DNA from: Nephromyces sp. MM_2019
Lineage: Eukaryota > Apicomplexa > Aconoidasida > Nephromycida
DNA length: 64,000 nucleotides
Direction: 5' to 3'
Assembly (NCBI GenBank): GCA_015657535.1
Contig: JADHZB010000920.1
Coordinates: 2,639-66,638, forward strand
Part shown: piece by piece, positions 48,542-61,500 of the stretch
Numbering within the stretch: the stretch's first letter is position 1
Layout of the letters: each line of letters opens with the position of its first letter
Program-made: the position numbers and the translations under genes
The notes under the pieces: generated by a model
The model's input: the letters and a program-made list of their open reading frames with translations, nothing else
Databases searched by the model: none
Told to the model about the DNA's origin: nothing

Positions 48542-48687
48542 ATGACAAGCTCGAAGGCACTCTTCGCGGCTCGAGTGACGATTCTGAAACCTGACTGCCG
48601 ATGCAGCGGTTATTGCAAGCTGGTTGAGATGGAACTATGTGTATCTTGTGGTGGCGTAATGAGGGGTTCTACCATGACTTTGAGAAG
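48542..48687 (+). CDS. Possible first coding exon in a GC-rich island, unidentified
   Basis: From an ATG at 48542 the frame runs 48 codons to a strong donor, TTGAGAAG|GTAAGA. It starts MTSSKALFAARVTILK and contains a Cys-rich stretch (DCRCSGYCKLVEMELCVSC). GC content is well above that of the flanks from about 48230 to 48680, as in a promoter or first-exon island. No downstream exon or family was found. The minus strand is also open with a donor-like GACG|GTAAGG at about 48505, so the direction is uncertain. Confidence 0.25.
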
Positions 48688-48870
48688 GTAAGATAATAGG
48701 TTTTGTGTAGTAGTTTGTGAAAATAGGTAAGATACTGGAGTTTGTATGGAATTTGGTGAAAAGGAGCTGTGTGTTATATAGTACTTTACAAAAATAGGTA
48801 CGAAAGTGCGTTTTATGTAGTAGCTTGTGAAAAGGCAAGATAGTGTGTTTTATGTAGTATTTCTCGAAAA
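48686..48870. repeat. Degenerate 35-39-bp tandem array repeating a splice-donor-like motif
   Basis: Units approximate AGGTAAGATAGTGTGTTTTA followed by TGTAGTAGTTTGTGAAAA. Clear unit starts are at about 48686, 48725, 48795 and 48833, and a diverged unit lies near 48762. Each clear unit begins with AGGTAAGATA or a close variant. The first begins exactly at the donor of the possible exon 48542-48687. Confidence 0.7.
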
Positions 48871-51800
48871 ACTACGATAATCAGTTTTATGGTAGCTTTT
48901 ACTATTGAACATTTTCTGCTGAAACTTTTTACTTGGGTTTAGAGATTTTGTTACGCGCCTCCTACGGGGCTTTAATGTGTGTGTGACCATCGTTCAAGGT
49001 TGCATGTTGTTTTTTCAAAGTAAAAGCGCAGCAGGAAAATGAAATTTCACGGGAAAAAGCAACAAGGAAAACAATGATTCGCACAAGTTTATTCATAAAC
49101 AGATAAGGTTCGGAGGCTATGATAAGGGAATTAATATGCCTTTGTGAGTAGTACGGTGAAGTGGATAATTTCGGATATTTTCATGGAAAAATCTGCTGAT
49201 GCATGAGAATAGCATAAAGACATATTTAAGAAAAAATAAAAAGTTTGTTACTAGTAACTTTTTTTACGTATTCCTCTAGTGACAGCTCGTGGATGATGAA
49301 GTTCACTTCTTTTCGCTGGATGCCTTCGGCTCAAAAAAAAAGTAATGAGTAATGTCTATTCTCTGTTGCTACTAATTTTGTACCTTTTTTGTGACTATTC
49401 AAGCTACCTAAAGAGATGTAACCATGAACTATACAAGAAATTGAGGAAAGCATCTTTGGAACTAAAATTCAAATATTTTCAGGGGCTGCCTTAACGGCTG
49501 GAAAGTTTATTAATCCTGAATGTGCCATACTACATTAAAACTTTCCAGGGAAATCACGCTATAATAACATATTTAGTCCCTAGCTTAATTTGCTACGGAA
49601 GCCGGGTATCAAACCATATCTCCGCTTTATTTTCTTTTTAAAATATAGACGGTACCATAAAACTCATATTTCACACTAGTATGTCTTAAATGGTGAACTT
49701 TGTCTAAGAGTTACTTTTTGTGCACAATCGCAGTGAGGGTACCTGTATTAGAGTAAACAAATAGGACGATAGAATATTATTAAAGCCACTGTTGCACCTT
49801 CATGCTCCAAACAGTGTGTATATATTAACGACACTGCAAAATTCGTAGTCACCTTGATGTATATCAGCAAATGCTAAACCTGAGGCCGAAACTAAATAGG
49901 AAAACAATATTCTTGCATGAGGCCTAGAAGGAATTTGAAACGTAGAATATTCAAGTGTCAATGACACTGCCTTATCGCCTTGGCTCACTAAGTGGATATC
50001 TCTTAAGTTGATGTGAATGGGGCGGTAGGTATTTAATGCGGGAACTTGTACTTGTTAAGATCAGTCGAGGTATACGCAATATCACCCAGCTGCTTCCAGT
50101 TGGCTTTAGAGTTGCTTCACACTGGCCGTAAAGTACTCAAGTAAGCCATGGGGTTGTATTAAACATGCTTGCTTCTTACTAAAACACGATCAATTATCCC
50201 AAAAGCACAATTGGAGACACACGTTAAAATCCCCTATAGAGAGTAACAAGTGAAGAATCAGGATTTAGCCACCGGTGGTGAAAGCTCCAGGAGTAGATGC
50301 TTATCAGCAGAGGGAGCTATTAGAACATAGAGTTCCGGTAATTTGCTAGAAGAGCTACGCTATTTACGTAGCACAGCATGTGAGGTACTTAGAGGAAGCT
50401 ACGTTTAAAAGACAATTGGTCTATGAAAAGCATTTCACCTGTTCTCAACTGCATAGAGGCTAGGAGTCTACCAGTTTCAGTGGTGTATTCGGCAAATGTC
50501 CTTTTGCTCTCCATTTTTCATTATCAAGCTAAACTAATTAAATTGACCTGGTTAAGTGTACTAACGATTCATTTTTTGCGAAGTTTGCTGCGTCTCTCCT
50601 TTCAAGAATTTCTTTACTGAGTATTCTTTGCATGTCCTTTTTATCCATCATGCTTCAAGAAAGAATCCCGAACGGCATCAGCAGGCTGCTAGCCCAACTT
50701 TTTTTCTTCTATTCTAACTTTCTTTGGTTGCTGCTTTTTGATGCAATGACGATGTACTGATATTTTTCCATTGGAGTCTTGGGTCTTGGTCTTCATGGCT
50801 TGAAACAAAATATTATTAAGAGGCTTTATTGCAAGTGTGACCAATAAAGAGCAACGCTCCATGCCTTGTGCCTTTGTCGCAAAGTATCTGTCGGGAAGAA
50901 ACCCACTGCATGGTGAAGTTAATACTCTGCGGCTGTTGGACATCCAGGATATGATGCGGAAAAGTTACTTAACTCTCGGTTGAATACGTCCATGAAGCAT
51001 TTGAGGTGCATATTATAAGTAAGGGTATAATATATTCACTTCATCCTTTCTCACGATATGGACTGCGCTTCTCCATTGGGCTGAACTTAAAATGAAACAC
51101 GCATTGAAGTTCTCATGAAGATGAGGGTGGCTGCGGAAAGAATGCTGAATTGCGGTACGACGCATATGCTTTAACCCGTTTTGGTGACTAGTGTGATTGT
51201 AAAAAGTACGGCCAGTTACGAGAGTAACAGAATAGTAAGATTTTCCTCTTGTCTTTTAAGATAAAAGTAATCCTACACTTACCGTTTAGCTAGAGCACTT
51301 CCTTTCAAGCATATTTTATCCTCCTATCGAAGGTGTTACCCGTATATACAGGCTGAAGACGGCATACTGCCAAGTTACCAGAAATACTTCGGTACAGCTC
51401 GTTTGATGATAGAGTCAGGTTTTGCGTAGATCTTGTGGCATTATAAAGAGTAAATATCCGTCAAAAAATGATGCTCAAAGCTCTTTGACTTGTTGACTGG
51501 GGGGTCAGCAATTGAAGAGAACCAATGAGCAAGAAGAACTTAGCCTGTCATAAAGGAGAGAGACTTTCAGCTTTTGTGCTCCAAAGAAAGCGGCTGCAGC
51601 TTTCCGCTGCCATTCGCGCTTTAACGATTATAAAACTAAGCCAATTTTGCGTATTCAGTAACCAACCGCCCAAAAGATAGGCGCAGTGGTATTCGCAAAG
51701 TCGACATTTTAGAATAGACAATGGCGGCGAAAATTTATAAAGCTTACGTCATCTATTAAGGGTTGACTTAATATATTCCCTAGTTGCTTTGATACAGAAC

Positions 51801-52458
51801 AAGGATGGAGAGACAGCAAAGATCCTAGAGACGCATCTCCGGTGGCAGCTTTTTTGTTTGTAATCCTAAAGATTAAAAGTTGGTTTTAGCATCACTTTTC
51901 GTTTTGTGCTTCTTCACTTCATGCGATTATCATGGCTCTCTATCATTCTCTTCCTGGAAAGAGTGTGTGAGCAATATCTGCATGATATGAAATGGTATCA
52001 AGATTTGTAGTCCGCCATAACCATGAAAATCTTCTGGCCTCAAATTGCAATGTTTTTTCACTATTTATCGGATCAATTTGTGCTTTAGTTGTTTAATGCG
52101 GGAATTTGCAAGCATATTTTATACCAATACATCAAATTCTAGGATTGATACTACAAATTCTACAGCATGGATGCATTAATGATAATGTTAGAAGAAGCGT
52201 CTATTTTTTCACACATTTAGTCCTGGAACTTGGAGAAATTGTAGCCTTCTTGCCTGAAGACGAGCATGGTACCCCCGGATTATTGCTAAGGAGAGCTGCA
52301 CACTGTATAGCATTTGGCATCTGTACATTGAGGATGCAGCAAAGCATAGTGGTGATGCTGAGGTTTCTATTACAAGTTGTTTTATGCGCAAAGATTAAGA
52401 CTTCTGTTGGATATTCTTGCCCGCTATTATACACTTTTTAGCTTTTACTAAGAAAAAG
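48871..52458. other. Region upstream of the dehydrogenase gene, no gene recognised
   Basis: AT-rich. Two open stretches deserve mention. Minus 50943-50689 encodes 84 basic residues starting MSNSRRVLTSPCSGFLP and ending in a Lys-rich tail, with no known family. At 52200-52430 both strands are open with coding-like composition, so no strand can be chosen. The last few hundred bases should include the promoter of the SDR gene. Confidence 0.45.
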
Positions 52459-55400
52459 ATGGGGACTAGACAGGCAGCGCGCTTGTCCATTTTAATCACA
52501 GGAAGCGGTTCAGGATTGGGGCTTGAGCTGGGGCATCAATTACTTGAAATGGGCTTCACCATCTTTGCCGGTTTCACAAAAGTGGGAGAGATTGAAAAAT
52601 TTCAAGATTCTTTTGAAAAAAGATGTTTGCTTAAGTGGAGGGCAGCCAAATCCAACGGTAGGCTCGTCACTTTTCTAACGATCGAGTTTTTAGAATTTTT
52701 TTTTCACTGACTGGGTGAGATTATTTTTCTTCTATCCTTGCTGTTGGAGAGTAGCTTACTTTAAACTCGAAAAATTGAATTACGTTTTTGGAACGCAAGA
52801 TTTTAAATGTAGTTTCCATGCTCATGCGTTTAGGTGGCGTCAAATTCTCCCTTATTTTAAGTTTGCCTTCACTAGTTGAAATATGAATATCCTGTTTATT
52901 TTGAATTTTATTCCGTATTTTTGAGTGCTTTGTTAATTATTGCTGAACTGTATTAATTTCCTACTACCAGAATATTTTAAAGCAAGGCTGCTGTCCAGAA
53001 AAGGAACCTTTTTCTTTCTTCTATGGCACCTAACTGCAGCTGCGGTTTCGCTTATGTCTTCTTTTGTGGAAAGTATAATCATCATCTTGAGCATTGGATT
53101 TTTCAACTTTTTACACATCATCATCTTGAAGACTAGTGGTTTATATTCAAACGACCAACATATTTTGAATGGTCTCACTGATATCCGAATTGAAAAGGAG
53201 GCTTTACGTTATATCAGAGAGTACCTAGGAGCTCGGTTTTTCCCTCTTGAACTTGATATTACCAATAATTTTAGTGTTGTCGTTGCTAAGCAACAGTGTG
53301 AGCGAATTCTCAGCCTAAAAGGCTTGGATGGTTTATATGCAGTAGTGAATAATGCGGGAGTTCATCAATGTGGATATTTTGAGGTGCAGATTGAAGGATA
53401 TGGGGTTTTTGCGGGTTAAAATTTTTAATTTCATTATCATTGGTGGTTTGTATTTTTGTTTCATTTATGGGAGCATGAGAAATATGCTTTTAGCGCGTTA
53501 CTTGGGCGACTAATATTTGGGAGCTGCCTACTTGTTTGAATGAATAGGTTGTTTATAAACGGCTTAATACTTGTGTTTGCTCTTATATAGAAAATCAGCA
53601 GTCACTATTGTTTTATAAAGTGGATACAAAACTACGGTTCACGCACACTGCTTTAATCCAAAATTTTTTTTTGTTTCTATTTATGATAAAAAGGAATAGA
53701 AAAAGTTTGCAATAGGACATTTTCATCATATAGCTTCTAGCCTTTGCTGTGCATTTTTTGTGCTTGCTGAAGTGCCGACTTATCGAATTTCGACCATTTA
53801 GCTTTAATTTATTTCAAAAAATATTTTTTTAAAGCTCTAGGTCAGTCAATCAATCGCTTGTATTTCTTAAGCAGGAAGCTTAGTTTTTATTGGGAAGCTT
53901 TCGTATGTTTAATACTCCTTAAATTGTGTATTTTTGAATGCTTTCCGGAAAAGTACATTCCGACTGCATCGCTCTACAAAAACCTATACGTTTTTGTCGA
54001 CAAGCAGCTTTTTTTTCAGCTTGAAATATATATATTTCGCTCGGGAGTCCTTTTATTATGTAATTGGTGAAGTTTTATCAGCTCGTAATATTTAAGGAGT
54101 TTAAAGCTGATTGGTATTTTCTACTCCGTTACAGGCGCTTATCCGCTTTTGTAGGTGTCTGCTATACTACTATATGTATACGCCTTAATACACACGCCTT
54201 AATGAACACACCTAAATGCACTCACCTTAATGCACTCGCCTAAACTTACACGCCTAAACCCCCCCCCCCGTTAGAAAATTTGAGCTGCTTATTCAATATT
54301 TTCTTTTCCTGTTTCATTTATAGCTCCTCGGTAATTCTATTAAGGATACTAATCTTTCGGAACCCAGGGTAGAGCAGTTGTGGAAGGATATTTTTGATGT
54401 AAATGTCTTTGGCGCCGTCAGAGTAGTTAGAGAGTTTCTTCCTCTGTTAAGAAAATTTAGCAACTGCAATTCTAGAGGTAAGACACCAAGGTATATATAA
54501 CCTAGAAAAAATACATATTAGTATTACTAGCTGCTCAAGTATTTTTAGGCATGATTGCTACTATTTAGTATAGTTTCTTTTTGATAATTATTATTTGATA
54601 TAAATTAGAGAAGAGTAAACAAAAAAATACAATAAATACTTTATCTAGGAGTGCTTTTAATTCTTTTGGAATGAAGTTAAGCTTTGTATTTGATATCTAA
54701 TAACGCGTGTTATTTCCCATGCTTGCATGGTTGAAATAGCTCAGAGAACTTTATAAAATTGGTTTCGTTACTTTCATACTGAAAAAAATGAGATTCTATA
54801 AATCTGCGACTTATATCAATACGTCCCTTGAGGCCAACTCTTTGCTCTTTTGGCAAAGCGATGACTACTTCTTTGAATAATTGTGAGTCTTTGCTGTGTT
54901 TGCATGCCTCAACCTTATTCATGAAAAACCGATTAAAAATTATATAAATATATGAAGTAAACAAAGCACTGACAGCACCAAAGCATCTTTTCATGAAACG
55001 ATTGCTACACATAACTCCTTTAAAGCTTATTTTCTGCAGTTATAGGTGAAAGCCACCACACTCGCAAAATCATCTTGAAGATTTTCCTATTGAAAATTGT
55101 GTACCCTTCACTCGCAATATGGCAAAAATCGCCTAAATAACGCTTTTTTGGTGTTTTGTTATATCTAATTCATATAAAGAAGTGAAAATTGAAAAGTCGC
55201 TATAATCATCACTTTGATTGTCTTTTAAAAACCAAAAGGCTATGTTACCTTTGAACGCCAGCCTTCAAAGAATGCAGTCTTTCAGCTTGTGGCAAAATGC
55301 TTAAAATAATTTTAAATTAAGGTTTTGTGTCTTTTATTTTCTACTTTATATGAGGACTTACGATAAGGCATAATCACGATGTGGTTTTAAGCTGCTTTTT

Positions 55401-58400
55401 CTGCTGTTTTATGAAGACTCAAATTTGCCTAATGAAATTTCTGGATTGCACCAACTCATGGATAGCTTGTGTATAGTAAGTAATTCAAAGTGAGCAGATG
55501 CTATTTTATTCGTTAAATATCTCATTATGCTAGCTGTAAGATATTTAAAAGCTTCTTCCACTTCCAGGCACTCATTTTTGTTTATAGGAGATGCAAAGTG
55601 GTCTAGCTTTTGGGTCCCTAAAAATTGCAGCAGAATCATAACTATTGGAAGCATCCTCGGTAGAGTGGAAATGCCTGGACATTCAGCATATTGCGCTTCA
55701 AAGGCTGCTCTTAAGAGTTTTATGGATGTCTTAAGAATTGAATTAGAAGAATCCAAAGTTCTAACGGTTTTAATAGGTAGAATGTTTTTGTTCGATAGGA
55801 AAATGTTTTTCCAGAGATTTGACTTTATTTTTTTTGTATATTTCATCATGCCGGTGTACGTACAGCGGCTTTTAGGTTGACTAGTATTTGAGGTGGTTGG
55901 ATATATGAACACTTTTTACTTTGCCAATTTAATATAATTAATTTTTGCAATTGTTTTAATTCTGTTTTTGAGTTTAGTGGATTCACTGAATTGGCTCATT
56001 TTTTCTCTCTTTTTTGGGGTACTAGAAATGTGGGTTCAACGTTTTTCTAGAGTTTTTGGGAAGGGGGGTTGTGAGCGAATATGCCAGCCCTTTTGTGATG
56101 GATAGCGCAGCAAAAAACATCTTTTAGATAATTTTAAGAGGCTCATCTGCAGTTATTTCATTTCTTTTTAACTAATTTAGCGTAAGGGTCTCTTCATTTT
56201 ATAAATATTTTTTTGAAATTTCTAGTCGAAGCGTGATGCTTTGCATGTAGTTTCAAAGGAGCTGAGGGCTTTAGCAGGGAATACTTGTAAATCTGCTAGT
56301 GACCCTGAAGTGAAGTTCAGCTTGTTTGATGAGTTTAAAAGGGACTCGCATACAAAATCCCCGTTTTTCATTATTTTTTCCCTAATGATATTGATGTTTT
56401 TTATGATGAAAAAGTCAACTTTTTATAAATGCTTTTAAAGATCACACACTTGCTCTAATTTAGCTCTTTGGCTGTCCTTCTCTATACTTTAAAGACACAC
56501 ACACTCTAGTCTAACTAGCGCAAAAAAATGTAATCTTTTGTATTTTTTATTTGATTATTTTCATTTCTTTTGAAGCTTCTGCAGGTGCATTCGTTTAATA
56601 GGAAAATCATCAGTATATTCTCATCATGATGAGTTTATTTTAAATTATCTCCAACACTGTTTTTTAACCGAATAAAGTGAAATTAATTTCATTAAGATGC
56701 TTATACGAGCCAGATATGCTTTGAATCATATTTGTATAAGGCCGTAGACTTGCCTAGCTCCTTTTATTATGGCTGAGAGCTTGTTGACCGCAAATTTTTG
56801 TTCGTTTCTTAGAACCTGGTGCTATCTCAAATACCTCATTTTTCAACCTGACTCTCTCTGACGAGGCGATTGCACTGCAAAACGAGAAACTTCGCAACGA
56901 TAATGATTTGAGAAACACCTATGGAGGAAGAAAAGCTGTGATCGCAAGATTTTTTTATCGCCTACGTAAGTAAATGCTTGCATTATGTGACTTTATAGCC
57001 TGAAAATTGTGTGAATCAAGCCTTGATGGCTTTAGTCTTTCGTTTTCTGAGTATATTAGCGGCAGAACCTTGCCTATTACTAGTGTTTAAGGTAGGATTT
57101 GAAAATATTTTTAAAATTTTCTAAAAGGTTGAATAGCAACAGTAAAAAGAAATGTCTCCTTTAAACAGTGTAATTGCTTTCAAATGAGTGTAATGTATTG
57201 TATTGTTAGTACATCCTTGAGAAGCATAGCAATAGCAACATGAGTAGCCGAAAAATATCATTATTTGTCGAAAAAATGATCTAAAATCACCTTATAGTGG
57301 GACTATAATTGCCTAAACGTTTCCATATATTTCGACTGCTTGTTCTAGCCGGTAGGAAATCCTTCAGTGAGCTCAAGAGTTTTGATGCGATTAACCCCCC
57401 CCTAATAAAAACAGTTAAATCCCCCCCCCAAAAATGCCACCATCCCCCCATAAAAGCATTGAAACCCTCCAAATTTATCCCTCTTAAATGATGCGATAAA
57501 ATATTGTGAGGAAGTATCACAGAGGCAATTGTATTATTTCCTGACTGCTGTGAGCCAACGTCGTTGCATATCTTTTGATATAAGAAACTGCTCCTTAATG
57601 AGGACTCTCTCTCTCTTTGTGCCCCTGTGAAAAGTAATTTCCTTTTTTGATAAAAATATTCTTGTGATTGGAGGAGGACTTTTATCTTTGCAGTTTAGAC
57701 GCTAAAATGTGTTTGTTTTTAAGGTTTTTTGTTGTTGAAAGAGTAACTGCGTTACTTCTCATTGTAACCAGTTGGAATAAGATAAAAATCCGGGAAAGTT
57801 ACTGCTATAATTCTCAGAATCTAACCAACTTTTTTATACTGTTCATCAAGGCTTGCGCTACCTGAACTATCTCAGCGAACCTTCTAGATTGGCGTCTGAT
57901 TCATCATAAGTAATTTGTTTTTAATTTATTGTGTGTCGAATTTCCAATAAGTTCAACGAAAGTGCAAATTCGGTAAAAAATGCTAAAGAAAAGTAGATAA
58001 AAATTAGAAACAAAAACCACCGGGAACTCCTGCAGTTAGTTTTTCAATCTTTAGAGGCTAAGTAGCCTCGTTATTGCTATCCTTTGACGGCTTATGCGGT
58101 CAAAATCAAAGGAATTCAATTGGACTGAGGACCTGACCATTCATAGATTTGCTCATAATAGTGCTTAGAACTTGTTTAAATTGATAAAGACGTTCTATCA
58201 TGTTGATGCATCAGTTCGTATGTTATTTTTCAGGTTTCTGGAAGAAGTTTGGCTGTTCTGCAAAGAACATATGTCCTGTAATACAGTTAGCCTTAATATC
58301 AGAGGCCCCGTACGCTAGTTATTCCGCGGGTTTCGATGTCTTCTTTTGGTACTTTTTTGCGTATCTTCCAGTGAGCTGCAGGGTAGCGGTATCGCGTTTT

Positions 58401-58505
58401 GTTTTCCTTATCATTCCCGAGAGGCTTTTAGCATCCCTTGAAGCCCTTCGATTGCGTTTTTCCCGAAAGAATAGGAGCTATATCGATACACGTCTGAAAA
58501 AATAA
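52459..58505 (+). CDS. Short-chain dehydrogenase/reductase (classical SDR, retinol/hydroxybutyrate dehydrogenase-like), 6 exons, complete
   Basis: NAD(P)-dependent oxidoreductase; the substrate is not determined. Exons are 52459-52657, 52971-53383, 54324-54477, 55588-55776, 56813-56965 and 58234-58505. All introns are GT-AG and in phase, giving 459 residues. The cofactor motif TGSGSGLG is at residues 14-21 and NNAG at 193-196. The catalytic tetrad is N231 (VNVFG), S277 (TIGSILG), Y290 and K294 (YCASK). EPGAISNTSF follows, as in SDRs of the 17-beta-hydroxysteroid/retinol dehydrogenase and BDH1 type, which also share the long C-terminal part. Between beta2 and the LELDIT strand there is an extra segment of about 100 residues (67-160) with two hydrophobic stretches (79-99 and 101-119), unusual inside a Rossmann fold. 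Together with the hydrophobic C-terminal region (FDVFFWYFFAYLPV) it suggests ER-membrane association. The ATG at 52459 is the only in-frame Met before the fold. Confidence 0.92.
54181..54270. repeat. Exact 14-bp period minisatellite followed by poly-C, in SDR intron 2
   Basis: Six units start at 54181, 54195, 54209, 54223, 54237 and 54251, each C(G/A)CCT(T/A)AA plus six variable bases. The array then runs into about ten C. It ends about 55 bp before the exon 3 acceptor. Confidence 0.9.
56229..56438 (+). CDS. Tail-anchor-like open exon inside SDR intron 4
   Basis: After TTTCTAG the frame reads 69 codons to a stop: a charged helical part (SKRDALHVVSKELRALAG, FSLFDEFKRDSHTK) and then one membrane segment (FFIIFSLMILMFFMM) and KKSTFYKCF. 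This resembles the C-terminus of a tail-anchored protein. It cannot be spliced from SDR exon 4 in frame (phase 1 gives an immediate stop) and has no in-frame ATG at its start. It could be an exon of an unfound overlapping transcript, or chance. Confidence 0.2.
   Translation, partial: KRDALHVVSKELRALAGNTCKSASDPEVKFSLFDEFKRDSHTKSPFFIIFSLMILMFFMMKKSTFYKCF
57390..57482. repeat. C-rich low-complexity block in SDR intron 5
   Basis: Several runs of 6-9 C are separated by short A-rich spacers (AATCCCCCCCCCAAAAATG and similar). It resembles the C-rich tracts in the AHCY and 63.7 kb introns, a recurring intron feature here. Confidence 0.75.
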
Positions 58506-61500
58506 TCAACATATTAACTAATTAGGCGCTGGAAAAGGAAACGTAAGTAGAGAAATTGTCAATTATAATTCTTATGAAGTTACTTTACTAGAAGTTGATA
58601 CAAAAGCCTTGGAATAGTACTTGATAAAGTTAAGATGACCTCAGATACCTGAGCGCGAAAATTATTCATAGCAAAAAATGGCCGAGGTGCATGCATATCA
58701 GTTGATTAAGACAAATATAAATGCATCTACTTTCCGTTTTATAGAATACCAGGATATAATTTTTTTTATAATACCTGAGTATCAATTTTCTCAATAAAAC
58801 AGTTGATTTTGCACCTATAGTGGAGTCACTGACATTTTGGTACCTGACAGTACTTTCAGGGCATTGCGGGACTAGAGAAGAATCTGCCATAGCGAGTGGT
58901 ACCATCGACCTAAAAATCCCCACGAATTAATTCGCTTTGCAAATTTAAGCCTTATTATGATGCTGAAATTAAGAGATTTCAAATTTGCTAGCTAAATGCT
59001 CAAAACGTGTGCTACTAGTTTCGCTCATGCTTGGGCTTGCAGCTCACATTTGGTGTTTTCTTAAATGGGACATCCCACCTTGGGCGAATTTGTGCTGCGG
59101 TTATGTTCTTTTATTTCCTTTTCCCAGTTCTATCATACGTTGCATTTGTCGGTAAAAAATCTGTCAGTAAAAGCCATTGAGTTCTTAAACCTCTTAATCA
59201 CTGAAGGTATTTTCAGGTGATTCTCTATAATACCTCATTTTTTAGCCGTGACCTCTTTTAGTTATTCACATGTGTTTCGGTCCCTGAATATTAATGGAAT
59301 GCGCCTGCACTTGGAAACGGCAATACTTTTTTTTGTGATAGTTCATTGGCTTTATGGATATTAGCAAATATTCAGAGAAACGTTTTAATTTTTGAATGCT
59401 TTATCTACCGGAAGTGAAGGACTAGACCTTAATATTATATTCCATAGATAATTACAATAGCGCAAAACCAACGATTGCTCAATCTATAGCCTTTTTTCCA
59501 CAGGCAGAATTTCTTGCATAGGCGGGAGAACAGGTCTATTTCTGCTAGCTTGCACTTTGATTATTCCGTACAAGCTACTCATCATCTACAGTATTCATGC
59601 CAAGAAAAAGTGAAAAAGTAATTGTTGACCTTTTATGGCAGCTCATGGGGTCAGGACGCTCATTACTGCGTAAGCTCGTGCTTACCCAGGATGCCCAGAG
59701 GATAGTCTTTGTGGAATATTGAATGGTTTATGAATGCTTTAGTCGAACTTAATATCCCTGAATGTGAAGCAATAATGGTAGGAATTGTGAAAAGGATATA
59801 CGACAAAGTATCTACATTTTGGAATACTAAATGGCTTTTAAGAAAAAAATGCTATACCACTGAATGACCAGTAATTTCGGCTATAAATATTGCTATTCTA
59901 TGCATGGTGCACGCACAAACACACTAGGCATGAAACCGGGGATGCAAACATTTTCTTTGGAGCAAATCTTTGCACGCAGAGATTCCAAGCTATGAAGTAG
60001 ATTGCAAACCGTGGCTTCAAGAAGTAGCTCCTTGGAAATGATGCGTTTGATTTATACTGCGTAATGTGACAGCCTGATCGCATGATGAACATGCAACCGA
60101 CAGTATCATGTTGGTAATATACTTCAATAGTCCATGTAATAATTCTGAAGCTCTTAAAGAGTATATTTAGGGGCAGTATGCACTTACTACTGCTTTTTTT
60201 TTGTCTACCTGTGCTTGCTGGAACTTTAAACCATTTGGCTTATGACCGTATAATGGTAAAAACCTTTGAATTTTCCCTAATTAAGCAACTTAATTCTAAG
60301 CTGAAAGCCTAGCCACAAGCTCCCTAGAGTGTCTGCGGTGCAGTTTCTCCCGTTTGATATAGAGGTATCGGGTGAGTAAACGGCAAAACCATAGAAAAAC
60401 GAGGAATTAGATGAGATCTAAAGCGTATACATGCTTCATTTATAAGGTTCCCAACGGCTAAAAAAGTATCTGTAAAGGCAAAAAGCTTTGTTGTGGCTCT
60501 TCCAAATGACTGTTTGATGAGCTTTATTTTGGAAAATAGATAAAAGAAAAATGAGACCAACAATAAGCGATATAATATCAACAAACAATACTATATTAGA
60601 AATACAAATTACTTTTAAGCATATTTTTTTTTAGATTTTCTTGCCTCCTCTACCAAATTTGTTGCGATAAAAATTCTCACGATCTATAGCCCAGTAATCT
60701 CTTAACCAAAACTAAGGCGATATATATTGTTAAGATTATCCATCCCTACTTGAGCTATTAGACAAAAAATCAACCGAATCAAACAGGGGTCAGAGGTTGT
60801 GATACCACACACAGCAGCACATGGACTGGGATTTTTTCCTAGCACATCAGATATATTAAAGACCTTTACAAAGTCAATGTCAACCAGTATTACAAACTCG
60901 GTGATATTTCTCTCAAGGAAAAGAGAACATCCAGCATGCGGGACAATTAAAAAAAGCGATCAATGCATATCCGAAAAAGACTTCCTCCCTTCCGTATATA
61001 GAAAGAATACTGCTATGCTATCTAGTGAAAAGAGTCAAATGCCAAAAAAAGGAAAGGGCTTAGACCTTGCTGTAGGATATATTCTTTGCAAAGCGACAAC
61101 GGTGGAAAGGTCAGCTTTAGCTGAATATTATATTCTGCCCTAATAATTCGAAAAAAAGGCTTGTAAACTCAAAAAAACCTTAGTAATTGAGTGGAACAAT
61201 ACAACTCCTTGAACTGCTGCTCTCAAGTCATTTAGGTAGTACTACCTCTAAGTGGGGAAATTTCGGTATACTTTTGTCTGTTCTTTTCATTTTCCAGTTA
61301 TCCTTGCAAAGACATGCTTAAACAGCAGGCAAAGCATGGAAAACACAATCCTTTTTCATTTGAGACATATTTGAAAGTCGTTGAAAGTAGAAATTTCCAC
61401 CCTCTTTTCTTGTGTGGGTCACTGCACACAAGACAAAGCTTTCGCCCATCTTCCTGAGCTTCGTTTTCTGCCTTATTTCCCTCTTAGGGGGATGCGAAAA

